64,000 nucleotides of DNA from a virus: positions 1-64,000 of the IMG/VR virus record IMGVR_UViG_3300020468_000005; one strand, 5' to 3'. Below are positions 15,272 to 20,913 of the stretch, one piece after another. The position numbers were made by a program, and so were the translations under genes. The notes beneath the pieces were generated by a model, which ran no database searches, was not told where the DNA came from, and was given only the letters and a program-made list of their open reading frames with translations. Every line of letters begins with the position of its first letter. Position 1 is the first letter of the stretch.

Positions 15272-15526
15272 ATGGCATCAAAAAAACACACATTCGATAT
15301 AGATGCACTCAGTTCGGCTATAGATAAGATAGTCGTGCAAGGCTCCAAGGTTTTCATCAATTTCTCAGGAAACGAGAAAACCTACGAGTATGAATGGAAA
15401 CCTGCAAACAAGACTCTTTTAGCCAAGCTGAATGGTTTTGTTGAAGATCCTACTTCTCTGTCACTTGGAGCATTTTATAACAGTTCTTTGAAAAGTGGCG
15501 ACTTAGTTCAAAAACCATTTAACTAG
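15272..15526 (+). CDS. Small early protein
   Basis: 84 residues from ATG 15272, 23 nt after a strong promoter. N-terminal MASKKHTFDIDALSSAIDKIV and later KTYEYEWKPANKTLLAKLNGF. The latter looks like a small beta/alpha protein. No family recognised. Confidence 0.65.
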   Translation: MASKKHTFDIDALSSAIDKIVVQGSKVFINFSGNEKTYEYEWKPANKTLLAKLNGFVEDPTSLSLGAFYNSSLKSGDLVQKPFN

Positions 15527-15542
15527 ACAAAAGGTACAAAAC

Positions 15543-15704
15543 ATGGCAAAGTCATGGGATTACGGGAAAAAGAACAAAAGGGGTTCTTTTAGCCAAAAGA
15601 AGAAAGAACTCACAGAGTATGAAGAACTTGAGAGTTCTGGATTTCTTCAAGAGATCTCTAATAATAAGAGATTCAAGGTCAAACAAGAGTACTTGGAGGA
15701 TTAA
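15543..15704 (+). CDS. Small charged protein
   Basis: 53 residues, highly basic N-terminal half (SWDYGKKNKRGSFSQKKKE) and an acidic-to-mixed C-terminal half. It is followed within 2 nt by the next gene, whose Shine-Dalgarno (GGAGGA) lies in its last codons. No family recognised. Confidence 0.55.
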   Translation: MAKSWDYGKKNKRGSFSQKKKELTEYEELESSGFLQEISNNKRFKVKQEYLED

Positions 15705-15705
15705 T

Positions 15706-15885
15706 TTGAACATTTACCAAAACCTATTAAAAAAAGCAAAAGAGGAAAGAACTCTCAGTTGGGAGGAAAGTGTTGATTTGGTACAATACTTATTAGACAC
15801 AGAAAAACTGACAGAACATCCCGAATTCGAGAAACTCTGTCAGTATTATATCACAGAGGGACTATGTTACTACGTCCCCTCGTGA
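15706..15885 (+). CDS. Small helical protein with TTG start
   Basis: 59 residues. I chose TTG 15706 because GGAGGA lies 5 nt upstream (15695-15700) and no ATG is available in the same frame near it. The sequence is helical (NLLKKAKEERTLSWEESVDLVQYLL). It is the last plus-strand gene before a convergent minus-strand cluster; the two stop codons are 3 nt apart. Confidence 0.55.
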   Translation: MNIYQNLLKKAKEERTLSWEESVDLVQYLLDTEKLTEHPEFEKLCQYYITEGLCYYVPS

Positions 15886-15888
15886 CAG

Positions 15889-16050
15889 TTATATAATTGT
15901 CAATTCCTCTGGACGAAATGCCTTGCGGTCAAACCTATCCTCATTTGTCGTGATGCATACCACAGAATTGATCTCAGGGAACAGAGAGAGCACCCACCAT
16001 TCGAGTCCCTCCTCGTCCCTTACTTTGTCAGAAATGCTCAGCTGATTCAT
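15889..16050 (-). CDS. Small hypothetical protein (end of minus-strand set)
   Basis: 53 residues, with ISDKVRDEEGLEWWVLSLF and ITTNEDRFDRKAF. It is the last gene of a minus-strand run of six closely packed genes. Its ATG overlaps the TGA of the gene upstream of it. No family recognised. Confidence 0.55.
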   Translation of the reverse strand: MNQLSISDKVRDEEGLEWWVLSLFPEINSVVCITTNEDRFDRKAFRPEELTII

Positions 16051-16259
16051 TTTAATTGAATGTCGTAATAAATGTTTCTAATGCAATAACCTGATGCTGT
16101 AGTGATCTCGTCGATCATGTCATCGTCATCGTCTGCTTCCCAGACACCGAGATGTTGATCACGGATTTCAATTTGTTCATCATCTGTTAATTGCCACTCA
16201 GGGTTTCCATCCCCTATTTCATCGAAATCAAATTCGATATCGGTTACTAGAAATTTCAT
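16047..16259 (-). CDS. Small acidic hypothetical protein
   Basis: 70 residues from the ATG at 16259. Strongly acidic middle (GVWEADDDDDMIDE) with a beta-like opening (FLVTDIEFDFDE). It overlaps both neighbours. The opening resembles small phage proteins with FLVTDIEFDF, function unknown. Confidence 0.6.
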   Translation of the reverse strand: MKFLVTDIEFDFDEIGDGNPEWQLTDDEQIEIRDQHLGVWEADDDDDMIDEITTASGYCIRNIYYDIQLK

Positions 16260-16444
16260 TACCAGTCCCCGTTTGCGTCTTTGTAGCAATCCTCATTCCA
16301 ATGTTCGCCCCTCTGCAATATGCCAAGGTTGATTGCGATCTCATCGTAGTATTGCATAGCAGACCTAGACATGCGACCACATGAATAGTCCCACCCTAAC
16401 TCTGTGAAATCATCATAGAGTTTTGAAACGTTAATCTTAGTCAA
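16259..16444 (-). CDS. Small hypothetical protein with TTG start
   Basis: 61 residues. It starts at TTG (16444) with GGAGGA 6 nt before it. Sequence includes ELGWDYSCGRMSRSAMQYYDEI and a Trp-rich end. It is translationally coupled to the gene upstream, whose last codons hold its ribosome binding site. No family recognised. Confidence 0.6.
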   Translation of the reverse strand: MTKINVSKLYDDFTELGWDYSCGRMSRSAMQYYDEIAINLGILQRGEHWNEDCYKDANGDW

Positions 16445-16589
16445 TTAAAATCCTCCTTTGTTCGCGGTAGTAAAGTTCTTTTTCGATCATGTCATGAGTT
16501 TCACAATCTGGGTCATCGTTCTTGATGATTGCCCTAAGTTGATCATCGGACATGCCGATGATCTTAGAATGTTTAAGAGTGTAACTCAT
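16437..16589 (-). CDS. Small hypothetical protein
   Basis: 50 residues, with a good Shine-Dalgarno (GGAGGT, 4 nt before the ATG). It has a helical SMSDDQLRAIIKND-like middle and a charged end (EKELYYREQRRILID). Overlaps both neighbours. No family recognised. Confidence 0.6.
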   Translation of the reverse strand: MSYTLKHSKIIGMSDDQLRAIIKNDDPDCETHDMIEKELYYREQRRILID

Positions 16590-16846
16590 GCCACCTCCTT
16601 TTCAAGGTATGCAAACGGGTTGTAACCGCCATCGTAAATCTGGTTCATGATGTCTCTTACTCGCTCTCTGTCGAGACTATCGCCATCGCCCCAAGAGTAA
16701 ACGTCGCTGTCATAATGTGCGATTGCATCAAGGTAGATGCATGTAGCGTAAGCGATCTGCTCTCTAGATCTACCTTGGTCATATAGACCGCCATAACCAT
16801 AGAATGACTTGCAGTATTCTATGAAGTCGTTAAATGAACTATTCAT
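16586..16846 (-). CDS. Small hypothetical protein, Tyr-rich
   Basis: 86 residues from the ATG at 16846, which overlaps the stop of the gene before it. The middle (YGYGGLYDQGRSREQIAYATCIYLDAIA) is helical and Tyr-rich, and the end (YNPFAYLEKEVA) is charged. No family recognised; the start was chosen because earlier in-frame starts overlap the neighbouring gene. Confidence 0.6.
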   Translation of the reverse strand: MNSSFNDFIEYCKSFYGYGGLYDQGRSREQIAYATCIYLDAIAHYDSDVYSWGDGDSLDRERVRDIMNQIYDGGYNPFAYLEKEVA

Positions 16847-17046
16847 TACTGAACCCCCACTAGTCTTGAGATGTCGTTCATGAAATCGTCGAATTTCCAT
16901 TGTGCTGATTGGTTCAGCATCTGTTGACCGTACATAGGTAGATCTCCAGTATCGGTTGCTTCAGCAACTACTTCATCATAACACGCTTGGTAAATACCCT
17001 CTCGTGTTACTGGATAATCTGTGATGTCTACGTAAAGGAATTGCAT
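16846..17046 (-). CDS. Small hypothetical protein, first gene after minus-strand promoter
   Basis: 66 residues. It begins MQFLYVDITDYPVTREGIYQACYDEVV. It is the first gene behind the minus-strand promoter at 17083-17088, with a 36-nt leader that lacks an obvious Shine-Dalgarno. No family recognised. Confidence 0.6.
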   Translation of the reverse strand: MQFLYVDITDYPVTREGIYQACYDEVVAEATDTGDLPMYGQQMLNQSAQWKFDDFMNDISRLVGVQ

Positions 17047-17082
17047 AATCTAAAAATGAATGAATTTCGTTTGTACTCTTTT

Positions 17083-17127
17083 ATTATAGTCGATAATATG
17101 CCCACTTAGAGCATAAGTGAGCATATT
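17083..17127 (-). promoter_or_regulatory. Minus-strand promoter with palindrome before the -10
   Basis: TATAAT on the minus strand (17088 down to 17083) is followed by AAAAGAG, similar to the promoter at 18522-18549. There is no -35 hexamer at the usual place. Instead a 14-bp inverted repeat (17095-17108 with 17114-17127, 5-nt loop, one G-T pair) ends exactly 6 nt before the -10. It could be an operator, or a terminator for the upstream minus-strand genes. Confidence 0.55.
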
Positions 17128-17138
17128 GAAACAATTGT

Positions 17139-17375
17139 TTACACTTTCTTTTTCTTGAAGTCGCACTTCATATAGTCCTGAATCTCGTCGATAACTTCAC
17201 CGAGATGTTCACCCCAGTAATTCTCTGCTTCTTCTAGGAAATCATGTTCCCCTTGTTTGTCGAAATACTGGAATAGGTCGTCTTGTACATATTGTGCGAG
17301 GTCTTCGGTGGACATATTATCCACCATTCTCTCAGCGAGGAACTCTTTGAGTTCGGTTAATAATGCCCTATCCAT
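17139..17375 (-). CDS. Small acidic helical protein
   Basis: 78 residues, helical and acidic (LLTELKEFLAERMV, FLEEAENYWGEHLGEV) with a KKKK end. I associate the pattern with small cyanophage proteins of unknown function. Its start overlaps the stop of the ferredoxin-like protein gene, so the two are coupled. Confidence 0.65.
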   Translation of the reverse strand: MDRALLTELKEFLAERMVDNMSTEDLAQYVQDDLFQYFDKQGEHDFLEEAENYWGEHLGEVIDEIQDYMKCDFKKKKV

Positions 17376-17899
17376 TACAGATAACCCGCTAGTTCACAAC
17401 CTGGTTCATCATAGAACCAACTAATACTTAGATCGTCATACTGTTCTTTAATAGCATAACAGACTTCTTCGGGTGGACTCCACGCTGTTTCAAATTGCAC
17501 CTCGAATCCGTGTGGCATATCTGTATCATCTATTTCCATAGTGTAAGCATCCCACTTAGTTCCCCAGTTATGGACACGCCAGTTATACCACCGATCATCC
17601 ATAACGTCAGTTGATTCAAAACGTAAACCACTTCTAAATGGTTTCTCTTTGTCTATAATGAGTTTTGGACACTCACCTAATTCACCTCTAGGTTTAGAGA
17701 ATGAATACTCTTGGACTGTTTCTTCATTCAATGGAATTTTAGTCCAATCAGGTTCGGGGATGAATGATCCAAACACTGAGTCGTTTGGTTCAGTGTTGTC
17801 ATCAGTCTCGATCCCTTTTAAGAAAATCTTGTGTAGTTTTAGGATCGCTGTTGAGTCGTCACTGTAGAATGTGACTCGATTGTGGCAATGATTCGGCAT
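17375..17899 (-). CDS. YubB/Api92-like ferredoxin-fold protein
   Basis: 174 residues from the ATG at 17899 (a GTG at 17908 is less likely). It begins MPNHCHNRVTFYSDD and has FGSFIPEPDW, then WYNWRVHNWGTKWDAY and FETAWSPPEEVCYAI near the end. This MPNWxxNxxx opening with a WGTKWDA and a WSPP box is the signature of the Api92/YubB family found on plasmids and phages. The fold is ferredoxin-like and the function is not known. It is the longest gene in the minus-strand group. Confidence 0.8.
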   Translation of the reverse strand: MPNHCHNRVTFYSDDSTAILKLHKIFLKGIETDDNTEPNDSVFGSFIPEPDWTKIPLNEETVQEYSFSKPRGELGECPKLIIDKEKPFRSGLRFESTDVMDDRWYNWRVHNWGTKWDAYTMEIDDTDMPHGFEVQFETAWSPPEEVCYAIKEQYDDLSISWFYDEPGCELAGYL

Positions 17900-18027
17900 T
17901 AGATACACACCTCGTCGAATCTCTTGTTAGCGATTTCTATATGCTGATCCTCTGTAAGTGTTGGGAATTCTTGCATAACCTCGTAGTAGATAGACCAGAG
18001 GATTTCTTCATGATGTAGTGTTGACAT
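17899..18027 (-). CDS. Small conserved-type phage protein
   Basis: 42 residues. MSTLHHEEILWSIYYEVMQEFP and TEDQHIEIANKRFDEVCI form two helices. I associate this HEEI...EVxxxFPxLTxxQxIEIANKRF pattern with a very short protein common in T4-like cyanophages. Its stop overlaps the ATG of the ferredoxin-fold gene (TAATG). Function unknown. Confidence 0.7.
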   Translation of the reverse strand: MSTLHHEEILWSIYYEVMQEFPTLTEDQHIEIANKRFDEVCI

Positions 18028-18032
18028 AATAA

Positions 18033-18230
18033 TTACCTTTTAGGATTAATTGGTTCGTAATCGAACGGACTAGGTTCAGCGATTTTCTCACATAGTGAGT
18101 CATAATCTGCTTGGGTGGAGTCGTTTATCCAACCCATATCGTTGAAAAATGACATCATCTCAACGAGGACTGACTCTTCTGGTTCAGTCATTGTGATGGT
18201 TCTTAACCATTGTGTGTCTTTGTTTTCCAT
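18033..18230 (-). CDS. Small acidic hypothetical protein
   Basis: 65 residues, acidic, with LVEMMSFFNDMGWINDSTQADYDSLCEKI. Its start lies 6 nt after a TATAATAAGGATATG element, which contains both a -10-like and a Shine-Dalgarno-like part. No family recognised. Confidence 0.6.
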   Translation of the reverse strand: MENKDTQWLRTITMTEPEESVLVEMMSFFNDMGWINDSTQADYDSLCEKIAEPSPFDYEPINPKR

Positions 18231-18242
18231 ATCCTTATTATA
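18228..18242 (-). promoter_or_regulatory. TATAATAAGGATAT element before small minus-strand gene
   Basis: On the minus strand TATAAT (18242 to 18237) is followed by AAGGATATGGAAAAC, nearly the same as the plus-strand element at 19075-19095 (two differences in 21). Since the ATG is only 6 nt after the -10, either the message is leaderless or AAGGAT acts as Shine-Dalgarno in a longer transcript. Confidence 0.4.
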
Positions 18243-18494
18243 CTATGCCCCCAATCCTTCAGGGTGGCATAGACTAACAATGTAATCATTTGTAACAGTC
18301 TTAACGTATGTGTCAGCGTGTTTCAAATACTGGTTGATGTGCTTGCTAGTTGTTCGAGAATAGTAGGCATCAGTTTTGAAATAACCATCAACGAGAGTGT
18401 GACCTGCAACAGGTGTTTCATATGAGAAAAATAACGTAGTGCCATTGTTGAAACTGATTTCGGTTTGGTTGCTACCGATTTGTCTAAGAATCAT
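18243..18494 (-). CDS. DUF8033-like small protein
   Basis: 83 residues. MILRQIGSNQTEISFNNGTTLFFSYETPVAG and YYSRTTSKHINQYL match, from memory, a family with an xLRQIGxNxTE opening, an FFSYxTPVA box and an SxTTSxHIN box, found in many phages and some plasmids. No biochemical function is known. It is the first gene of the minus-strand transcript from the promoter at 18522-18549. Confidence 0.7.
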   Translation of the reverse strand: MILRQIGSNQTEISFNNGTTLFFSYETPVAGHTLVDGYFKTDAYYSRTTSKHINQYLKHADTYVKTVTNDYIVSLCHPEGLGA

Positions 18495-18521
18495 TTTAGT
18501 TCTTTTGTTGTTTACTCTTCT

Positions 18522-18549
18522 ATTATAAGGGATCGATTCCCAGAGTCAA
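18522..18549 (-). promoter_or_regulatory. Minus-strand sigma70-like promoter
   Basis: Reading the minus strand: TTGACT (18549 to 18544), 16 nt, TATAAT (18527 to 18522). The spacer includes a GGGA...TCCC inverted repeat around ATCGAT, which could hold an operator. It drives the gene starting at 18494 and diverges from the plus-strand promoter at 18612. Confidence 0.7.
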
Positions 18550-18611
18550 CGAGTCAATGTGCAACTAAAATAACTGTCACACTGAGTCGGGATATCGTAT
18601 GCAGCGTCCCT

Positions 18612-18617
18612 TATAAT
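18612..18617 (+). promoter_or_regulatory. -10 element of divergent plus-strand promoter
   Basis: TATAAT in the context TCCCTTATAATGGAATC, similar to the minus-strand promoter 80 nt away. No good -35; the upstream region has GGGA...TCCC and a CTGAGTCGGG string that recurs at 19352. The ATG at 18616 overlaps this -10. Confidence 0.5.
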
Positions 18618-18642
18618 GGAATCAGTTAAGACGGATGCATTA

Positions 18643-18942
18643 ATGCAAACTCACTCAATCACCCTAGGTAGAAACATTCCTAACAGCGGTACCGTAACGA
18701 ATCAGATGTGGATCGAGTTCCTCAAGAACGAAGTCTGTACATCTCTTGAGTATGCGACAGTGACCGAGGGGACGGGAATTTATAAGGGTGAATTGGAACA
18801 GTGCATGATTATTTCAGTGCAGACTGATGACCTAAACGTTATCACCGCACTGCAAGCAATCGGATCACGGTATAAGAAGCAATTCAATCAAGACTGCATT
18901 TTATATTCTACCACAGATAATCCGCAATTCGTACTTACATGA
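18643..18942 (+). CDS. Small hypothetical protein, early region
   Basis: 99 residues from ATG 18643. The in-frame ATG at 18616 lies inside the promoter -10 and would not be in the mRNA. Sequence: ITLGRNIPNSGTVTNQMWIEFLKNEV, then CMIISVQTDDLNVITALQAIGSRYKKQFNQDCIL. Alternating strands and helices suggest a small alpha/beta domain, and the CILYST end fits. I do not recognise the family. Overlaps the next tiny gene by 4 bp. Confidence 0.65.
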   Translation: MQTHSITLGRNIPNSGTVTNQMWIEFLKNEVCTSLEYATVTEGTGIYKGELEQCMIISVQTDDLNVITALQAIGSRYKKQFNQDCILYSTTDNPQFVLT

Positions 18943-19034
18943 CCAAATCAAAACCAAAGGAAAAGGTCCTTCACCCAGTGTATAAGATCTTTCTTTACGT
19001 GCTTACTTTCACCGCTGTACTATTGGGAGCGTAA
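18939..19034 (+). CDS. Tiny membrane peptide
   Basis: 31 residues: basic N-terminus (MTKSKPKEKVLHPVYK) then a hydrophobic helix (IFLYVLTFTAVLLGA). ATGA overlap with the preceding stop supports translation. A small inner-membrane peptide of unknown role. Confidence 0.5.
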   Translation: MTKSKPKEKVLHPVYKIFLYVLTFTAVLLGA

Positions 19035-19074
19035 CGTTTTATTACAAATGTGCAGACCTCAACCGATGATCCTT

Positions 19075-19080
19075 TATAAT
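19075..19080 (+). promoter_or_regulatory. -10 element before tiny gene
   Basis: TATAAT followed by AAGGATATACAAAAC. The same 21-nt element, with two differences, occurs on the minus strand at 18242-18222. No -35 hexamer is seen at 16-18 nt. Confidence 0.5.
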
Positions 19081-19108
19081 AAGGATATACAAAACAGGAT
19101 TTCAATCT

Positions 19109-19276
19109 ATGTTCAACAAAGACCTAACACCAATGTACAACGGAAGAGTTCTAATGAACAAAACCGCAATGCAAGATCCAACCGTAAAGGCAGCACTTGA
19201 CGCGATGGCATCAAGGAATTTTGAACCTCAAGAAATCAACCGCTACGGGATCTGGTACATATCAGATAGGCACTAG
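19109..19276 (+). CDS. Tiny hypothetical protein
   Basis: 55 residues: MFNKDLTPMYNGRVLMNKTAMQ, an Ala-rich helix and a Trp/Tyr end. It starts 28 nt after a -10 element. Its stop codon TAG forms the loop of a perfect GGCAC-TAG-GTGCC hairpin. No family recognised. Confidence 0.5.
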   Translation: MFNKDLTPMYNGRVLMNKTAMQDPTVKAALDAMASRNFEPQEINRYGIWYISDRH

Positions 19277-19424
19277 GTGCCTTGGGCATTGATTGGGCAT
19301 GGTGAGAGTCCATGCGTTTAAAGGATATCAATCTATGTAAGTCCCATCCAGCTGAGTCGGGCACGGGTAAGCGACCCCAGAGGAACATGCTTTTTAAATC
19401 GAACCTCCGACTCGACCACTTCAC
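19269..19424 (+). ncRNA. Structured non-coding RNA or 3' UTR
   Basis: After the tiny gene, 150 nt hold no reasonable reading frame but several helices: GGCAC-TAG-GTGCC (19269-19281), GCATGG-(7)-CCATGC (19297-19315), GGGT-AAGCG-ACCC (19365-19377), and GAGTCGG (19354-19360) with CCGACTC (19407-19413), the last closing a 46-nt domain around the third. It ends in a true terminator (19425-19460). This suggests an RNA made from the promoter at 19075, or processed from that message. No known RNA family was recognised. Confidence 0.45.
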
Positions 19425-19460
19425 AAACTGTCCCCATTGTAGTGTTTGGGGGCAGTTTTT
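19425..19460 (+). terminator. Rho-independent terminator
   Basis: AAACTGTCCCC (19425-19435) pairs with GGGGGCAGTTT (19448-19458) over 11 bp with one G-T pair. A T-run (19456-19460) follows. It ends the structured RNA transcript. The -10 of the next promoter begins only 5 nt later. Confidence 0.85.
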
Positions 19461-19464
19461 CCTT

Positions 19465-19470
19465 TATAAT
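19465..19470 (+). promoter_or_regulatory. -10 element directly after terminator
   Basis: TATAAT in TTCCTTTATAATAGAATCA. The same TTATAATRGAATC context appears at 18612. Any -35 would lie in the terminator's right arm or loop; no good hexamer is seen. It drives the gene at 19496. Confidence 0.5.
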
Positions 19471-19495
19471 AGAATCAAATCAGATTAAAGCATTT

Positions 19496-19750
19496 ATGAC
19501 TTTTCAGCAATCAATCAACCTCACAGACACACCTCGCACAGAGTACAATGGTTGGTCAGACTGGACGACTTGGAACTGTGCCCTATGGGTTGGCGGTGAC
19601 GAGGGACTCTACAACATAGCAAGGGACTGCGACTCATGGTTCGACTTTATCATATGCATGCAAGATCTAGGCATGAATAAGACTCCAGACGGGGCAAAGT
19701 GGACAGAAGCAGACTATGACGAGATGATGGAGATGATGGATGAACTGTAA
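19496..19750 (+). CDS. DUF7249-like small protein
   Basis: 84 residues from ATG 19496. The centre has NGWSDWTTWNCALWVGGDEGLYNIA, matching from memory a phage family with an NGYxxxxTWNxALWxxNDEGLY core (DUF7249-like). No function is known. The protein is acidic with a Met-rich end (YDEMMEMMDEL). It is expressed from its own promoter in the early region. Confidence 0.7.
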   Translation: MTFQQSINLTDTPRTEYNGWSDWTTWNCALWVGGDEGLYNIARDCDSWFDFIICMQDLGMNKTPDGAKWTEADYDEMMEMMDEL

Positions 19751-19767
19751 ACAAATGTTTCAATACG

Positions 19768-19807
19768 CATACAATAGCATCGACTCTATTGTATGTACTG
19801 CTATAAT
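19768..19807 (+). promoter_or_regulatory. Promoter with palindrome before the -10
   Basis: CATACAATAG (19768-19777) and CTATTGTATG (19786-19795) form a perfect 10-bp inverted repeat with an 8-nt loop. TATAAT (19802-19807) follows after exactly 6 nt, the same arrangement as on the minus strand at 17083-17127. No -35 hexamer is at the normal place. Confidence 0.55.
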
Positions 19808-19832
19808 GAATACATACCACAAAGGAGCAAAC

Positions 19833-20021
19833 ATGACTACTTGGGCAATCCAACCTTCACACTACGGAAACGAAGTTAAGATCTGGGCAGACGTATTCCA
19901 CGCTGACCACTTCGCAGACGCAAAGCGTCACGCAGAGAGACAGGCAGAATTGCTAGGCGAAGCAATCACAATTTGGAAGTGCGGTAGCATCTCTGAGTTC
20001 AAGTGGATGGAGGTTAAGTAA
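19833..20021 (+). CDS. Small hypothetical protein
   Basis: 62 residues from ATG 19833, which has GGAG 8 nt upstream. It contains IWADVFHADHFADAKRHAERQAELLGEAITIWK, an amphipathic helix followed by a strand. Base composition is visibly richer in G+C than in the neighbouring virion genes. No family recognised. Its stop overlaps the next ATG (TAATG). Confidence 0.65.
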   Translation: MTTWAIQPSHYGNEVKIWADVFHADHFADAKRHAERQAELLGEAITIWKCGSISEFKWMEVK

Positions 20022-20158
20022 TGAACAACGAAACATACGACCTCCTACTCAATGACAAGTTCATACGTGACCACTTCGTCGTTATCACCTTCGACGAAGA
20101 GGGCGAAGAGGTAGAAGACGATGGGAGACTATTCCCTAAGGACGCACCGATAGGTTAA
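20021..20158 (+). CDS. Tiny acidic hypothetical protein
   Basis: 45 residues, acidic (FDEEGEEVEDDGRLF). It is coupled to the preceding gene by a TAATG overlap and followed 8 nt later by a terminator. No family recognised. Confidence 0.55.
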   Translation: MNNETYDLLLNDKFIRDHFVVITFDEEGEEVEDDGRLFPKDAPIG

Positions 20159-20166
20159 AGCACTTG

Positions 20167-20187
20167 CCCCCCCTTGGGGGGTTTTTT
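20167..20187 (+). terminator. Rho-independent terminator
   Basis: A run of seven C (20167-20173), TT, six G (20176-20181) and six T (20182-20187). The stem is very GC-rich and followed by a good T-tract. It ends the 19833-20158 transcript. Confidence 0.9.
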
Positions 20188-20255
20188 ATATCCGCCTGCT
20201 AAGCTTAACATCCATACGCTTTCTAAGCTATAAAGTCTTGCATGAGCGAGCGTGA

Positions 20256-20268
20256 TATAAAATAAATA
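20256..20268 (+). promoter_or_regulatory. Possible late-type promoter before small gene
   Basis: ATATAAAATAAATAAT contains AATAAATA, compatible with the T4-like late octamer used by cyanophages. It lies 22 nt before the ATG at 20291. The preceding 20188-20255 also has AGCTTA/TAAGCT inverted repeats but no gene. Confidence 0.35.
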
Positions 20269-20290
20269 ATTTTTCAAAAAATTTTTCCCA

Positions 20291-20470
20291 ATGAAAACAT
20301 TCGACGTAGAGACCACAGTAACATATAAGCAGTGGATCAGAGTATCAGCAGAAGATGAGTATGCTGCCCAGAAACGTGTCAACGATATGGCATGGGACGT
20401 AACTGCGATACAGTATCAGGTTATGGAGAAGGCAGAATCCACAGGAACGGTTAGAGACTGCCCAGAGTGA
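20291..20470 (+). CDS. Small hypothetical protein coupled to PPTase
   Basis: 59 residues, alternating strand and helix (FDVETTVTYKQWIRVSAEDEYAAQKRVNDM). The RVSAEDEYAAQKRV segment resembles a DpnD/PcfM-type small protein of mobile elements; this is only a resemblance. Its stop overlaps the GTG start of the phosphopantetheinyl transferase by 4 bp, so the two are expressed together. Confidence 0.6.
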   Translation: MKTFDVETTVTYKQWIRVSAEDEYAAQKRVNDMAWDVTAIQYQVMEKAESTGTVRDCPE

Positions 20471-20913
20471 AACCCATATACTCCGATGAAGTAGCGAGCG
20501 TTTATCTGACCTCAGATGTAAAACTCGCCCTAAGAATGTTTCTCTGCAGAGTTCCTCTGAGTTGCAAAGAACCTGTGAAAATGTATTGGAATAAATCAGA
20601 CACTAACCATTGTACAGTAGTTGCAGTGGGTTTCAAAGAAGTCGGAGTTGATATAGAGTACATGAGATATAGAAGGTTTGAAGATATTTCAAGACGTTAC
20701 TTCCATAAGGATGAGATTACTGATAACATGCATGTCTTCTATGATCTATGGACTCAGAAGGAAGCATACACCAAGTGGAAGAAAGGAAAGATAGCAAAGT
20801 ACATGTCTCAGAAGATAGACAAGGATATATCTCAACTAGTTCCACAGTCGAGGTATAGTATGATAGAACTAGATGGGTTACCTTACAACATTAGAGGGTA
20901 TCTATGTTATTGA
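20467..20913 (+). CDS. 4'-phosphopantetheinyl transferase, short Sfp type
   Basis: 148 residues from a GTG that overlaps the preceding stop. The two family signatures are present in order: GVDIEYMRYRRFEDISRRYF at residues 60-79, with D62 and E64 as Mg2+ ligands, and LWTQKEAYTKWKKG at 94-107, with E99 as the third ligand and K103 as the catalytic lysine. The region before (NHCTVVAVGFKEV) corresponds to the ISHS strand but the Ser-His is not conserved. Length is between AcpS (about 120) and Sfp (about 220), and the N-terminal pseudo-domain is shortened. It would move phosphopantetheine from CoA to an acyl or peptidyl carrier protein. No carrier is seen here, so the target is probably a host protein. 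Confidence 0.85.
   Translation: MKPIYSDEVASVYLTSDVKLALRMFLCRVPLSCKEPVKMYWNKSDTNHCTVVAVGFKEVGVDIEYMRYRRFEDISRRYFHKDEITDNMHVFYDLWTQKEAYTKWKKGKIAKYMSQKIDKDISQLVPQSRYSMIELDGLPYNIRGYLCY

Noticed and set aside
19277-19380. A possible tRNA on the minus strand (a D-arm-like CTCAGCTGGAT string).
   Set aside because: No T-arm (GGTTCRAATCC) at the right distance and the acceptor stem mismatches at two of seven pairs. The plus strand explains the pairing better as a structured RNA with a terminator.
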